Source: an uncultured Cytophaga sp. (GTDB lineage: Bacteria; Bacteroidota; Bacteroidia; Cytophagales; Cytophagaceae). Taken from it: 64,000 nucleotides of DNA. The translations under genes were made by a program, and so were the position numbers. The notes beneath the pieces are model-generated. The model was not told the DNA's origin. It saw only the letters and a program-made list of their open reading frames with translations, and searched no databases. Location: positions 1-64,000 of the forward strand of contig NZ_CALMGQ010000057.1 in assembly GCF_937863595.1 (NCBI RefSeq). Direction: 5' to 3'. Every line of letters begins with the position of its first letter. Position 1 is the first letter of the stretch. Positions 46,512 to 56,256 of the stretch are shown in pieces.

Positions 46512-46921
46512 ATTGTATTTATTTGTTCGTTTAGGGTAATGAGAATTAAATTAATGGAATAAAGTTATTTTATGGAATTTATTTTTTTATAAATAAATGA
46601 TTGAGTTACTGACAGCACAATTCAATTTTATGCAAGAAACCTATCTTTAACTAATTGTAAATGAATTAAATAAACATATAATTGAATTTCTTAAATCTAA
46701 TTATATTTTGAATGCGTGCAATGTACCATTGAAAACTGTTCAGAATCTAAAGAAAAAAATAATTTCAAATTCCTTTAATTTCATCTCAAAAATTATTGCA
46801 TGTTGGTGTAATATAATTAAAATAATTTCAGTAAATAGCGTCCTTGGTTATTGAGAACTCCAGTGCATAATCAAAAAAGAACCTATCAAGTACAAAAATA
46901 GATTATTAAAATTCAAATACA
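46512..46921. other. Divergent spacer between efflux operon and a membrane-protein gene
   Basis: This 410-bp AT-rich region carries the promoters of two divergent units. I see no full TAnnTTTG element, strong dyad, tRNA or short conserved open frame in it. Confidence 0.5.
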
Positions 46922-47611
46922 ATGAAAAAATTAATTAGACCAACATACCCTTTAGAATTTAGCATCGGTTTATTGATGCTTATATTTTTTATAGCTCTTC
47001 TACTATCCCTTCAAGTATTTGACACCCCTTTCCACTCACTAAATAATCGACCAGATGTTTACTTTGGCATGTTCTTAGTAAGTTTAGCAGTTGTTATCAT
47101 GACTATCATTATGTGGGAAGAATTTCTCTTCCCTGTTAAAGCAAAAGAAATTCCCTTCGGTTTGGTATTTAGAAATAAAAGAAAAAAGTTAAAGTCTCAA
47201 GTCCTTATATACTGCGCAATCCCTGCAATATTTATTTATGTTTTTTTGGAATATGAAATCAATGTTTTCAGATTTGTATTATGGGCAGCTGTTTGCATCA
47301 TTCCGCCAATAGTTGAAAAATTTATTTCAGGCATAAATAATTATAATGATTTTCTAGTATTAACGGATCATAAAATTGAATACAAAAACAATGCAAAAGA
47401 AGGCAATTTTGATGTAAATAAAATTGTTCAAATATGTATCGTAAAAGATGCTCAAGGCTTCTTAAAAAATTTGCAACTTCTTTTTAAAAATACAACTACG
47501 GTTACCATTGCACTTGATGAAATGGAATTGTCGGCTTTTTATGATGCCATTTATAGCTTCATCGTTTCCCACTACAAAGATTTTTATACAGAAACAGCAG
47601 AGACGGAATAG
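46922..47611 (+). CDS. Membrane protein of unknown function
   Basis: The 229-residue protein has four hydrophobic helices in the first 140 residues, paired as two hairpins (about 14-33, 42-63, 88-105 and 110-130), then a soluble C-terminal part of about 90 residues (LVLTDHKIEYKNNAKEG onward) that resembles a PH-like or YdbT-type domain in pattern. No family can be named with certainty. It ends at a strong bidirectional terminator shared with glmS. Confidence 0.75.
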   Translation: MKKLIRPTYPLEFSIGLLMLIFFIALLLSLQVFDTPFHSLNNRPDVYFGMFLVSLAVVIMTIIMWEEFLFPVKAKEIPFGLVFRNKRKKLKSQVLIYCAIPAIFIYVFLEYEINVFRFVLWAAVCIIPPIVEKFISGINNYNDFLVLTDHKIEYKNNAKEGNFDVNKIVQICIVKDAQGFLKNLQLLFKNTTTVTIALDEMELSAFYDAIYSFIVSHYKDFYTETAETE

Positions 47612-47622
47612 ATTTAAAGTAG

Positions 47623-47677
47623 TATCCTATTAAAAAGGCTCGTGAACATAATGTCCCCGAGCCTTTTTAATAGGATA
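47623..47677. terminator. Bidirectional rho-independent terminator
   Basis: Perfect 20-bp arms (47623-47642 and 47658-47677) with a 15-nt loop and A/T runs, between the convergent membrane-protein gene and glmS. Confidence 0.93.
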
Positions 47678-47693
47678 AAATCTTCTATAAAAC

Positions 47694-49529
47694 CTACTCT
47701 ACCGTAACCGATTTTGCTAAATTTCTTGGTTGATCTACATTGCAATCTCTCATAATTGCAATATGATAAGATAGCAACTGTAGTGGTATAACTGTCAATA
47801 ATGGCATCAATGCTTCATGTGTTGCAGGTACTTCAATCGTATACTCGGCCATTTCAGCAATATGTGTATCTCCTTCAGTAACTACAGCAATTACCCTGCC
47901 TTTACGTGCTCTTACTTCTTGTATATTAGAAACAATTTTTTCGTAAGAGTTATCTTGTGGAGCGATAACGCATACAGGCATATTTTCATCTATCAATGCA
48001 ATTGGACCATGTTTCATTTCTGCCGCTGGATACCCTTCTGCATGTATGTAAGAAATTTCTTTTAATTTCAACGCACCTTCAAGGGCAACAGGGAAGTTGT
48101 ACCCTCTACCTAAATACAAAAAGTTTTTTGCATCTTTAAATTTCTCAGCAATCTTTATAATTTGATCATTGCTTTGTAATGCTTTTTCTACTTTCGCAGG
48201 AATATTTTCTAACTCTGCCAATAGCGATATGTATTGGCTTTCGGTGATGGTGCCTTTTTTATTTCCAACAATTATTGCCATCATTGCCAATACAGATACT
48301 TGCGCTGTAAATGCTTTTGTACTTGCTACACCTATCTCTGGACCAGCATGTAAATAAGCTCCTTCGTGTGATGCTCTAGAAATAGAAGATCCAACAACAT
48401 TACAAACGCCAAATATTACGGCACCTTTAGATTTAGCTAGTTCAATAGCTGCAAGCGTATCGGCTGTTTCGCCAGATTGAGAAATTGCAATTACAACATC
48501 GCCCTCTTTAATAATAGGGTTTCTATATCTGAATTCAGAAGCATATTCAACTTCTACAGGAATGCGCGCTATGTCTTCAAATAAATACTCTGCAACTAAG
48601 CCTGCGTGCCATGAGGTACCGCATGCAACGATAATGATACGCTCTGCATTTATAAGTTTATTTAAATATTGCAGAATACCTCCTAATTGTAAATGCCCCG
48701 TGGATGCATTTACTCTACCACGCATGCTATCTGTAATGGATTTTGGCTGCTCAAAAATCTCTTTTAACATGAAATGCGGATACCCCCCTTTTTCAATTTG
48801 ATCCAACTCCAAATCTAATCGTTGAACGTAGGGTGTTTGTTTAACAGCATTTATATTTTTAATTGTCAATTCACCTTTATCAATTATAGCTATTTCATAA
48901 TCATTTAGGTAAACTACATCATTGGTGTATTCGATAATAGGAGATGCATCTGATGCTAGAAAAAATTCCTTTTTACCAATACCTATAACCAATGGGCTAC
49001 CCTTACGAGCAGCAATGAGCATATCTTTATCGTTATTACTCATTACAACAATAGCATAAGCGCCAACAACCATTGACAATGCCAAGCGTACTGCTTCATC
49101 CAAGGTGCAATTGTTATTTTGCTTTACATCTTCAATCAAATGTATAAATACTTCAGAATCTGTATCGCTTAAAAATACATGACCCCGAGATTGTAATTCT
49201 TTTTTTAAAGAGGAATAGTTTTCAATAATACCGTTGTGAATAATCGCCAACTCCTTATTTGAACTGTAGTGGGGGTGTGCGTTAACATCATTTGGTTCGC
49301 CGTGGGTTGCCCAACGTGTATGTCCAATACCAATATTGCTATGTATAGGTAAGTTTTGTATGAACGCTTCTAATTCGCTCACTTTCCCTTTTTTCTTATA
49401 CACGGTCAATTGATCTGCCATCAATGCAATGCCTGCACTATCATACCCTCTATATTCAAGTCTTTTGAGCCCTTTTATAATAATTGGACATGCTTCCCGA
49501 TGACCTACATACGCAACAATTCCACACAT
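47694..49529 (-). CDS. glmS: Glutamine--fructose-6-phosphate aminotransferase (isomerizing)
   Basis: The 611-residue enzyme makes glucosamine-6-phosphate for peptidoglycan and lipid A. It begins MCGIVAYVG, with Cys2 as the glutaminase nucleophile, followed by the NTN domain and two SIS sugar-isomerase domains; the HTRWATHGEPNDVNAHPH motif, SQSGETADT and EGYPAAEMKHGPIALI segments are intact. It is upstream of nothing on its strand and no glmS ribozyme was recognised in the 9-bp gap to the preceding lipoprotein gene. It ends at a strong terminator. Confidence 0.97.
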   Translation of the reverse strand: MCGIVAYVGHREACPIIIKGLKRLEYRGYDSAGIALMADQLTVYKKKGKVSELEAFIQNLPIHSNIGIGHTRWATHGEPNDVNAHPHYSSNKELAIIHNGIIENYSSLKKELQSRGHVFLSDTDSEVFIHLIEDVKQNNNCTLDEAVRLALSMVVGAYAIVVMSNNDKDMLIAARKGSPLVIGIGKKEFFLASDASPIIEYTNDVVYLNDYEIAIIDKGELTIKNINAVKQTPYVQRLDLELDQIEKGGYPHFMLKEIFEQPKSITDSMRGRVNASTGHLQLGGILQYLNKLINAERIIIVACGTSWHAGLVAEYLFEDIARIPVEVEYASEFRYRNPIIKEGDVVIAISQSGETADTLAAIELAKSKGAVIFGVCNVVGSSISRASHEGAYLHAGPEIGVASTKAFTAQVSVLAMMAIIVGNKKGTITESQYISLLAELENIPAKVEKALQSNDQIIKIAEKFKDAKNFLYLGRGYNFPVALEGALKLKEISYIHAEGYPAAEMKHGPIALIDENMPVCVIAPQDNSYEKIVSNIQEVRARKGRVIAVVTEGDTHIAEMAEYTIEVPATHEALMPLLTVIPLQLLSYHIAIMRDCNVDQPRNLAKSVTVE

Positions 49530-49538
49530 AACTATTAT

Positions 49539-50885
49539 CTATTTTACCTTGGTATAATATATTTCAAGACGCATTTTATCTTTAACTGCATTAGAGCCAT
49601 TCAATACTGCCCTATTCACATAAAAAGAGTTTTGATATGGGTTAATAATAAACCCATCATTTGTATACTGGCCATTTACCAAGAATTGAACATAACGCGT
49701 AATATCAAATCTATAATCAACACCAGTTATAGCACTTAATCCCCAAACTTGATTGTAATAGTTGCCTGAATTGTTTGGTGTGTTTGACTGTATATAAGAT
49801 ACATATCCATTTCTATATTTATATGTATTGTCAGGATTTAATTCTAACAAACCTACGTCACTTACTGTACCGTATTTATTAGCTTGGCTTGTTTCATCTA
49901 AAGGAATAATGAGTGTTGCTTTATTAATAATGACAGACGCGCCATCAATCGTTTTAAAGTTTAACAAATTTGGCATTGTTACTTTTGTTACAACACCAGA
50001 GCCAGCTTGTATATAGCATTTATTATTTAATGCGGAAGCCGAAATGCGATCGTTATTGCTAATTAGAGATGAAAGCGGAGTTGCACTTCTGTCAGTAATA
50101 ACTTTATTAAACGATGGCGTATATTGAGTGAGTAAAAACACACTCGAATCGCCCACAGCGCCTCTTTTAAAATATACTGTTAATCTTGTGTATGGTGTCA
50201 GCGCATTTATATAATCTACAAATGTAAAATTGGCGCGAACAACATTTTTTGCGCTATTGTTATTTGCTTTTATTACGATGCCATAAAAGTTGCTATTGAA
50301 ATCTACATTGCTTCTGTCGTCGGCAGAACTAAGAAGTGAAGATGCGAATGAAGATGTCAAGGGAATACGTATATTTTTAGCGCTAGATGGTATTCCTTTA
50401 AAATTATCTATCGAACCAATGATTGTGGGGTCATATGTAATAAAGCTGGTTGTTGGTTGATAAGGTACAGATCCATCTAGCTGTGTAGCTATTTGATGGA
50501 CAGCAAAATCTTGACCGGCTAATGTATCACCATATGCATAATAATAGTTCATATACAGAACTGCTGAATCTATTGTTGCTCCAGAATAATCTTTATTTTC
50601 TTGTAGTAAGGAGAGCGTTGTGTATGCCTCTGCAAAAGTTATTCCTGTAGCTCCAGGATCTGTATACCCCCCAAAGGATAAATATGCAGGCTCTGCACTA
50701 ATAATGGAATCATTTAATAAAATCGTTTCATTCAATAGTGTTAATGTATCTGTAAAAGTCATTCCCACATTAGACCCATCATTACCCCCTAAATTAAAAT
50801 CACCTTCCTTTTTACAGGAGGTGATTAATAATGATAAACATATGAGTGAAACTATTGATTTGTATGGATTAGCCAACCAATTCAT
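49539..50885 (-). CDS. DUF4270 family lipoprotein
   Basis: The 448-residue exported protein has a signal with lipobox LLITSC and a beta-rich mature part, with a FRFDITRYVQFLVNGQYTNDGF-type strand near the C-terminus, which fits the DUF4270 family found in Bacteroidota beside the short GT5 gene and glmS. Function is unknown; a cell-surface role is likely. I choose the ATG at 50885 (MNWLANPYKS), which places a good signal peptide at the start; the longer frame to 50924 runs into the GT5 gene. Confidence 0.8.
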   Translation of the reverse strand: MNWLANPYKSIVSLICLSLLITSCKKEGDFNLGGNDGSNVGMTFTDTLTLLNETILLNDSIISAEPAYLSFGGYTDPGATGITFAEAYTTLSLLQENKDYSGATIDSAVLYMNYYYAYGDTLAGQDFAVHQIATQLDGSVPYQPTTSFITYDPTIIGSIDNFKGIPSSAKNIRIPLTSSFASSLLSSADDRSNVDFNSNFYGIVIKANNNSAKNVVRANFTFVDYINALTPYTRLTVYFKRGAVGDSSVFLLTQYTPSFNKVITDRSATPLSSLISNNDRISASALNNKCYIQAGSGVVTKVTMPNLLNFKTIDGASVIINKATLIIPLDETSQANKYGTVSDVGLLELNPDNTYKYRNGYVSYIQSNTPNNSGNYYNQVWGLSAITGVDYRFDITRYVQFLVNGQYTNDGFIINPYQNSFYVNRAVLNGSNAVKDKMRLEIYYTKVK

Positions 50886-51687
50886 TGTAAAAATTATAAT
50901 ATTTCTCTTCATCCAAAGTTTCATCCGTTGCAGCTAATAATTCAACTTTTTTATTTTTTCCTGTTTCAGCAAATAATTTACTGATGCTATCCGTATAATC
51001 CGATTCTGTTCTGATTACAGCATCTGCATACTCCATGCCTATTTTAATAAACCCTTCATAATCACCTGTATTCAAATTAGTAAGCATTTTATCTTCAATA
51101 TCAAGCATTTTTACTTTGCTTAATAAATCTTTGCCAAACTTAAATTTGATTGGATTGTTATGAACCGTAAATACAGATTTCGCATCTTTAAATACTGGAT
51201 CTTGCTTGTAGCGTGTTTTTAAATACAAAGGTATTAAACTTGTCATCCAGTCATTGCAATGAACAATATCTGGTGCCCAGCCTAACTTTTTCACCGTTTC
51301 CATTACGCCTTTGCAAAAGAAAATTGCTCTTTCGTCATTGTCGTCGTAGAATTTATTTGCTTTGTCATGAAAAACGTATTTTCTTTGAAAATAGTCTTCG
51401 TTATCGATAAAGTATACCTGAAGTTTTGCATTCGGGATAGAAGCAACTTTAATAATAAGTGGCTTTTCTTCTTCACCTACTGAAATGTTAATCCCAGAAA
51501 GTCGCACTACTTCATGTAAACGGTTTTTACGCTCGTTAATCAAACCAAAACGTGGTATCAATATACGCACCTCTAAACCACGCTCTTGCATAGCTTGCGG
51601 AAGTTTGCGCAACATTTTACCTACTTCTGAATACTGTAAAAAGGGATTGATTTCGCTGGCAACGTAAAGGATTCTCAATTTAGACAT
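50869..51687 (-). CDS. Short glycogen/starch-synthase-like protein (GT5 N-terminal domain only)
   Basis: The 272-residue protein matches the N-terminal Rossmann domain of GT5 glycogen synthases (KLRILYVASEINPF, ERGLEVRILIPRFGLI, APDIVHCNDWMTSLIP). It lacks the C-terminal GT-B half, and the usual ADP-glucose-binding KTGGL is replaced by YSEVGKM. It is about half the length of GlgA, so it probably cannot make glycogen alone. It overlaps the DUF4270 gene by 17 bp and is divergent from panC, an arrangement recurrent in Bacteroidota. Confidence 0.82.
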   Translation of the reverse strand: MSKLRILYVASEINPFLQYSEVGKMLRKLPQAMQERGLEVRILIPRFGLINERKNRLHEVVRLSGINISVGEEEKPLIIKVASIPNAKLQVYFIDNEDYFQRKYVFHDKANKFYDDNDERAIFFCKGVMETVKKLGWAPDIVHCNDWMTSLIPLYLKTRYKQDPVFKDAKSVFTVHNNPIKFKFGKDLLSKVKMLDIEDKMLTNLNTGDYEGFIKIGMEYADAVIRTESDYTDSISKLFAETGKNKKVELLAATDETLDEEKYYNFYNELVG

Positions 51688-51822
51688 ATACCCTTTTTTA
51701 GATGGAAAATAAAACCGGACATATTACGGCAGGTCAAAAGTACGAAAAAAATACCACTATTTCAAGTCAAAAACAATACTTCGCCTTGATTTTTGCAGTA
51801 AATTGCGCAGTTTTACACCCAA

Positions 51823-52674
51823 ATGATTTGTATCCGTTCCATTCTGGCTTTACGCCTTCATATAGATAAAGAAAAACAGCATTCTAGGTCTATCGGTTTT
51901 GTGCCTACAATGGGCGCATTGCACGAAGGTCATATATCGCTCATTAAACAAGCAAAAAATGAGAATGCAGTATGTATAGCAAGTATTTTTGTAAATCCAC
52001 TACAGTTCAATAATGTAGATGATTTTAATAAATACCCCATACAACATGAAGCAGACATATTAATGATGGAACAAGCTGGTTGCGATATCTTATTTATGCC
52101 AGATGTGCAGGAGTTTTACCCAATTAAGCCCCAAATATCAATTGACATGGGCGCGCTGGATCGAATATTAGAGGGAGCACACCGCCCTGGTCATTTTAGT
52201 GGAGTTGCAATTGTTGTTACAAAATTATTTCATGCTGTTAGCCCTACCAAAGCCTATTTTGGACAAAAAGATTTGCAGCAAGTAGCCGTAATAAATCAAC
52301 TCGTACGCGAACTGAATTTCCCCATACAAGTTGTTTCTTGTCCCATTATACGAGAGTCTAATGGTTTGGCGATGTCTTCTCGTAATATGCGATTGACTGA
52401 ACAAGGTAGATTGTTAGCTTCAAACCTTTTTATTGCACTTTCACATATTAAAGAAGCAATTATTCAGGGAGAGCAACAAGTGGAAAAAGCGCAAAATGTA
52501 GGCAAAGACTATTTAAAAAAATTAATCGGAATTGAACTAGAGTATCTTGAAATTGTTAATAGCACTACTCTAGAGCCGTTGAGTAGCATTAACACGAAAG
52601 AAGGTATTGCCATATGTATTGCTGCCCATATCGAAGGGGTTCGACTTATCGATAATGTTGTTATTATTTCATAG
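51823..52674 (+). CDS. panC: Pantothenate synthetase
   Basis: The 283-residue ligase joins pantoate and beta-alanine with ATP to form pantothenate, the CoA precursor. The ATP-binding HIGH-like motif is in PTMGALHEGHISLI, the substrate-binding FVNPLQF follows, then HRPGHFSGVAIVVTKLF, FGQKDLQQ, and the C-terminal KMSKS equivalent is MSSRN. It sits 23 bp ahead of panD, which supplies beta-alanine, so both halves of the last step are co-regulated. Length is standard. Confidence 0.96.
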   Translation: MICIRSILALRLHIDKEKQHSRSIGFVPTMGALHEGHISLIKQAKNENAVCIASIFVNPLQFNNVDDFNKYPIQHEADILMMEQAGCDILFMPDVQEFYPIKPQISIDMGALDRILEGAHRPGHFSGVAIVVTKLFHAVSPTKAYFGQKDLQQVAVINQLVRELNFPIQVVSCPIIRESNGLAMSSRNMRLTEQGRLLASNLFIALSHIKEAIIQGEQQVEKAQNVGKDYLKKLIGIELEYLEIVNSTTLEPLSSINTKEGIAICIAAHIEGVRLIDNVVIIS

Positions 52675-52697
52675 TTTTGATTGATTAAAAAATTCAC

Positions 52698-53045
52698 ATG
52701 AATATAGAGGTATTAAAATCGAAAATCCATCGTGTAAAAGTTACACAAGCTGAATTACATTACGTTGGAAGTATTACGATTGATGAAGCGCTTATGGAAG
52801 CTTCAAATATTATTGAGAACGAAAAAGTTCAAATCGTTAACATCAATAATGGTGAGCGCTTTGAAACGTATGTAATTAAAGGAGAAAAAAATAGCGGAGT
52901 CATTTGTTTGAATGGACCAGCTGCCCGTAAAGTTGCAGTTGGTGATGTGGTAATCGTTATCGCCTACGCTTCTATGGATTTTGAGCTTGCAAAAAAATGG
53001 AAGCCGACACTTATTTTCCCAGATGAAAATAATAAACTTAATTAA
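52698..53045 (+). CDS. panD: Aspartate 1-decarboxylase (proenzyme)
   Basis: The 115-residue proenzyme self-cleaves at Gly24-Ser25 (HYVGSITID) to produce the pyruvoyl group used to convert aspartate to beta-alanine. The N-terminal [18 protein letters not shown], and the [10 protein letters not shown] and [12 protein letters not shown] segments are typical. It lies between panC and the membrane-protein gene, with 6 bp to the latter, in one operon. Confidence 0.97.
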   Translation: MNIEVLKSKIHRVKVTQAELHYVGSITIDEALMEASNIIENEKVQIVNINNGERFETYVIKGEKNSGVICLNGPAARKVAVGDVVIVIAYASMDFELAKKWKPTLIFPDENNKLN

Positions 53046-53051
53046 ACGCAT

Positions 53052-54110
53052 ATGCAATCAATTTTAAAAAATGCCACTAAGTACGTGCTCATGCTCGGAC
53101 TTGGTGGTTTCTTGTTTTGGTATGTTATTAAAGACATAGATGCTGTAAAGGTAAAATCAGACTTTTTAAAAGCGGATTACTTTTGGATTGGTATATCCAT
53201 TTTAATATCCCTTGTTGCATTTTGGTCAAGAGCAGTACGTTGGAATTTATTGTTAGAACCATTACATATTAAACCACGTGTTTACAAAACTATTTTGGCT
53301 CTTATGTCGGGATATTTTGCTAATATGTTTTTACCAAGAGCCGGTGAAGTAGCGCGTTGCCTCATGTTGAATAAAATGAGCAAAGCACCTTTCAATGCCA
53401 CTTTTGGAAGTGTTGTTGCAGAACGTGTATTCGATTTATTAGCTCTAGTGCTTTTATTAGGCGCAGCTTTCTTTTTAGAATTTGATCGCATTAGTGGATT
53501 TCTATCTGAAATAATTATAGAGAAATTTACCCACCTATTTTCAAGTTTAGAAAACATGTATCTTTTTCTTCTCATTATGGGAATTTTTGCAATTGGGGCG
53601 TTTGCTATGCTTTGGTTCCTTCGCCATCAAATTAAAAAAATTACCCTCTTCCAAAAAGCGTACATGTTTGCAGGTGGCGTTTGGGAAGGTGTAATTAGTA
53701 TCCGAAAATTAGAAAAGAAATGGCTGTTTTTGTTTCATACCATTTTAATTTGGACATGTTACTACTTTATGACCTATGTTGTTTTCTTTGCTTTTGCTCC
53801 TACAGCTCATTTAGGCCCACTAGCTGGGCTTGTAATTCTAGTATTGGGTTCAATAGGCATGTCCGCACCCGTTCAAGGTGGGATTGGCGCTTTCCATTAC
53901 TTAGTTGCTAGTGCATTGTTAATTTATGGTGTGAACCAAGAAGATGGTGTTTCTTATGCATTAATATTACACTCTTCCCAGACGTTAACTGTAATTATTT
54001 TAGGCGGAATAAGTTTCGCAATAGCCTTGTTGATTGGAAAAAATACTGAACATACAGAACAGAAAGATAGCCCTTTTAAAAAAGAAAATGAATATGGTTC
54101 AAGCAGATAA
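53052..54110 (+). CDS. Lysylphosphatidylglycerol synthase TM-region / UPF0104 family membrane protein
   Basis: The 352-residue protein has about eight transmembrane helices and matches the flippase-like UPF0104 domain ([18 protein letters not shown] and [17 protein letters not shown] segments, [12 protein letters not shown]). It lacks the cytoplasmic lysyl-transferase domain of MprF. Homologues transport or flip lipid-linked substrates. It overlaps the rfaE2-type gene by 23 bp, which may link it to heptose or nucleotide-sugar biology, but this is context only. Confidence 0.85.
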   Translation: MQSILKNATKYVLMLGLGGFLFWYVIKDIDAVKVKSDFLKADYFWIGISILISLVAFWSRAVRWNLLLEPLHIKPRVYKTILALMSGYFANMFLPRAGEVARCLMLNKMSKAPFNATFGSVVAERVFDLLALVLLLGAAFFLEFDRISGFLSEIIIEKFTHLFSSLENMYLFLLIMGIFAIGAFAMLWFLRHQIKKITLFQKAYMFAGGVWEGVISIRKLEKKWLFLFHTILIWTCYYFMTYVVFFAFAPTAHLGPLAGLVILVLGSIGMSAPVQGGIGAFHYLVASALLIYGVNQEDGVSYALILHSSQTLTVIILGGISFAIALLIGKNTEHTEQKDSPFKKENEYGSSR

Positions 54111-54579
54111 AATTGTATCCGTAAATGAGGGCGCTGCTCTTGTGGCAAAATGGAAGCTTGAGGGTGAGGTTGTTTTTACGAATGGGTGTTTTGACATCCT
54201 TCACCTTGGACACATAGATTATTTGGAAAAATCTAGAAGATTAGGAAGTAAGTTAGTTGTTGGTTTGAATACAGACGCCTCTGTAAAGCGATTAAAAGGC
54301 CCTGAAAGGCCCTTGAATAATGAATATGCGAGAGCTCGAATGCTTGCGGCTTTAGCTTGTACGGATGCTGTCATTTTGTTCGATGAACCTACACCTTTAG
54401 AACTCATTACTGCCATATCGCCAGATGTTTTAGTAAAAGGAAGCGATTACACAATTGATAAAATAGTTGGTGCAGATTTTGTAATGGAACATGGAGGTTC
54501 AGTAAAAACAATAGATTTAGTTGAAGGCTATTCTACTACTGGAATCATTGAAAAAATCAAAACCAGTCTAAACCAATAA
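54088..54579 (+). CDS. rfaE2: D-glycero-beta-D-manno-heptose 1-phosphate adenylyltransferase-type protein
   Basis: The 163-residue cytidylyltransferase-like enzyme has the nucleotide-binding [18 protein letters not shown] (HxGH motif) and the [21 protein letters not shown] and [11 protein letters not shown] motifs. It corresponds to the C-terminal half of E. coli HldE/RfaE, transferring AMP to heptose-1-phosphate for LPS inner core. The kinase half is not attached here. I choose the ATG at 54088 (MNMVQADK); the open frame extends to 54034 inside the preceding gene. A start at 54094 is equally possible. Confidence 0.9.
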   Translation: MNMVQADKIVSVNEGAALVAKWKLEGEVVFTNGCFDILHLGHIDYLEKSRRLGSKLVVGLNTDASVKRLKGPERPLNNEYARARMLAALACTDAVILFDEPTPLELITAISPDVLVKGSDYTIDKIVGADFVMEHGGSVKTIDLVEGYSTTGIIEKIKTSLNQ

Positions 54580-54583
54580 AAGT

Positions 54584-55291
54584 ATGTTTCCCATCATTTT
54601 CGTAATAAGTATTGCTACAATGCTTGCGAGTTGGTATGTAAGCAATAAACTTAAAAACAAATTTGAACTTTATTCTAGAATACCGCTTCTGTCTGGTATG
54701 TCTGGCAAAGAAGTGGCTGAACAGATGCTACGAGACAACCGCATTTATGATGTAAAAGTTATTTCTGTGGAAGGTAGGCTTACGGATCATTACAACCCAA
54801 GCGATAAGACAGTAAATTTAAGCTCAGACGTGTATGCTGGCAGAAGTGCTGCATCGGCAGCTGTAGCTGCACATGAATGCGGACATGCATTGCAACACGC
54901 TCAAGCATATAGCATGTTAGAGTTGCGCTCTACCCTCGTGCCGATTCAAAATATAAGTGCTAAAGCATTAAATATTTTGATGATGGTTATGATATTTGGA
55001 GGTATGTTGTTGGTTGGTCCACAAACATTGCCCTACGTATTACTTGTGATTATTGCTTGCAACTTGGTTATAACACTTTTCGCATTGATTACCTTGCCTG
55101 TTGAGTTTGACGCTAGTAATAGAGCGCTTGCTTGGATAGAAAGTAGAGGTATTACAAATAGTCAAGAACATGCTATGGCGAAGGATGCGCTAAAATGGGC
55201 TGCTCGCTCATACATTGTAGTCGCAATAGGTGCATTTGCACAATTACTCTATTATGTAATGATGTTTTTAGGACTCAGTAAAAACGATTAA
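54584..55291 (+). CDS. Zinc metallopeptidase, YugP family
   Basis: The 235-residue membrane protein has an N-terminal helix, a zinc-binding HECGHALQHA motif (HExxH) near residue 104, and two more hydrophobic helices (about 127-147 and 150-173) followed by the FDASNRALAWIE motif of the M48-like YugP family. It is probably a membrane-bound protease of unknown substrate. It starts 4 bp after the rfaE2-type gene, continuing the panC-led run, and is followed by a terminator. Confidence 0.92.
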   Translation: MFPIIFVISIATMLASWYVSNKLKNKFELYSRIPLLSGMSGKEVAEQMLRDNRIYDVKVISVEGRLTDHYNPSDKTVNLSSDVYAGRSAASAAVAAHECGHALQHAQAYSMLELRSTLVPIQNISAKALNILMMVMIFGGMLLVGPQTLPYVLLVIIACNLVITLFALITLPVEFDASNRALAWIESRGITNSQEHAMAKDALKWAARSYIVVAIGAFAQLLYYVMMFLGLSKND

Positions 55292-55317
55292 AATAGGTAG
55301 CACATCTTATTTCAGTG

Positions 55318-55356
55318 AAAAAACCTTGTCTATTATTTATGTAGATAAGGTTTTTT
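55318..55356 (+). terminator. Terminator of the panC-led operon
   Basis: Arms of 15 bp (55318-55332, 55342-55356) with one G-U pair, starting in As and ending in six Ts, follow the metallopeptidase stop by 26 bp. Confidence 0.85.
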
Positions 55357-55406
55357 CTTTTTAAAATATTTTGTAACTTAATAATTAAACTAAAAACAAT
55401 CTTTCT

Positions 55407-55610
55407 ATGAAACGCATTTATTTAATCTTATTTGTAGCTGTTGCTGCTTTAGCTGTATCTTCTTGTAAAGAAAAAACACCGACTGAAAAATTCAAAGAAA
55501 ACATGGAAGACGCTGGTGAAAATGTAAAGGATGCAACCAAAAATGCAGGTGATGCTGCTGAAGACAAAGCACATGACGCTAAAGAAAAAATAGAAGAAAT
55601 TGGCAAATAA
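55407..55610 (+). CDS. Small helical lipoprotein
   Basis: The 67-residue protein has a signal with lipobox AVSSC, then a mature part that is almost all charged residues (Lys, Glu, Asp) and Ala/Asn, in an 11-residue-like periodicity (NMEDAGENVKDATKNAGDAA), typical for amphipathic or late-embryogenesis/YtxH-like helices. It is probably a stress-related envelope protein. It is a single-gene unit between two terminators. No orthologue is named. Confidence 0.8.
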   Translation: MKRIYLILFVAVAALAVSSCKEKTPTEKFKENMEDAGENVKDATKNAGDAAEDKAHDAKEKIEEIGK

Positions 55611-55625
55611 TTTTTGTTGATTTTT

Positions 55626-55670
55626 CTACATAAAAAAAGCTCTGAAAAATTCAGAGCTTTTTTTATGTAG
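55626..55670. terminator. Bidirectional rho-independent terminator
   Basis: Perfect 20-bp arms (55626-55645 and 55651-55670) with a 5-nt loop and long A and T runs separate the small lipoprotein gene from the convergent PRC-barrel gene. Confidence 0.95.
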
Positions 55671-55684
55671 AATTTCTTTAATAA

Positions 55685-56110
55685 TTAATATGGGATACCT
55701 ACACTTGGCCCCATAAAGTTATTATCCCAAAAGCCTTTTGACTCCGCATAGTTGTGGCTATTCGTAAGTGGCCAATGTGCTTTATCAAAACCTGGTGCTT
55801 TTTTCAATAAATCCGAACCGTTGTGAATAACAAAGGCTCTCTTCGCTTGATTCAATCTAAAAACGGCAAATGGCAATGCGAAAAACCGATCATTAAAACC
55901 TAAAAAACCGCTACACTCAACAACTACATATTCAATAAGTCCCCTGTGAATGTCTAGCATAACGTCCTTTATAACGCCAATCTTTTCACCCTTTTCATTT
56001 AACACATCATCTCCTGTAATAGAAGAAGCTGTTAGATATTTAACTGGCCAGTTTGCATTAACCCCTTCGTGGTTTTTACCTGTTTTGTTGTCTTGTTCAA
56101 AAGTGCTCAT
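55685..56110 (-). CDS. PRC-barrel domain protein
   Basis: The 141-residue protein has a PRC-barrel (LTASSITGDDVLNEKGEKIGV, IKDVMLDIHRGLIEYVVVECSGFLG, and FFALPFAVFRL), a small beta-barrel related to the RimM C-terminal domain and photosynthetic reaction-centre H subunit. It is soluble with no signal. PRC-barrel proteins of this size are often stress-induced in Bacteroidota and proteobacteria. It is convergent with the small lipoprotein gene and shares its terminator. The ligand is unknown. Confidence 0.87.
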   Translation of the reverse strand: MSTFEQDNKTGKNHEGVNANWPVKYLTASSITGDDVLNEKGEKIGVIKDVMLDIHRGLIEYVVVECSGFLGFNDRFFALPFAVFRLNQAKRAFVIHNGSDLLKKAPGFDKAHWPLTNSHNYAESKGFWDNNFMGPSVGIPY

Positions 56111-56256
56111 AAAATTGTGATTTAATAGTTATAAAATTATTTCCCTTGTATTCATTTAATTTAATTTATAAAATTTATTTGTCATTTCTAAATGTATTGG
56201 CAAACAAATGAATTATTTAATCGTACATTAATTTACCAATCAATTCTGAAGACATT

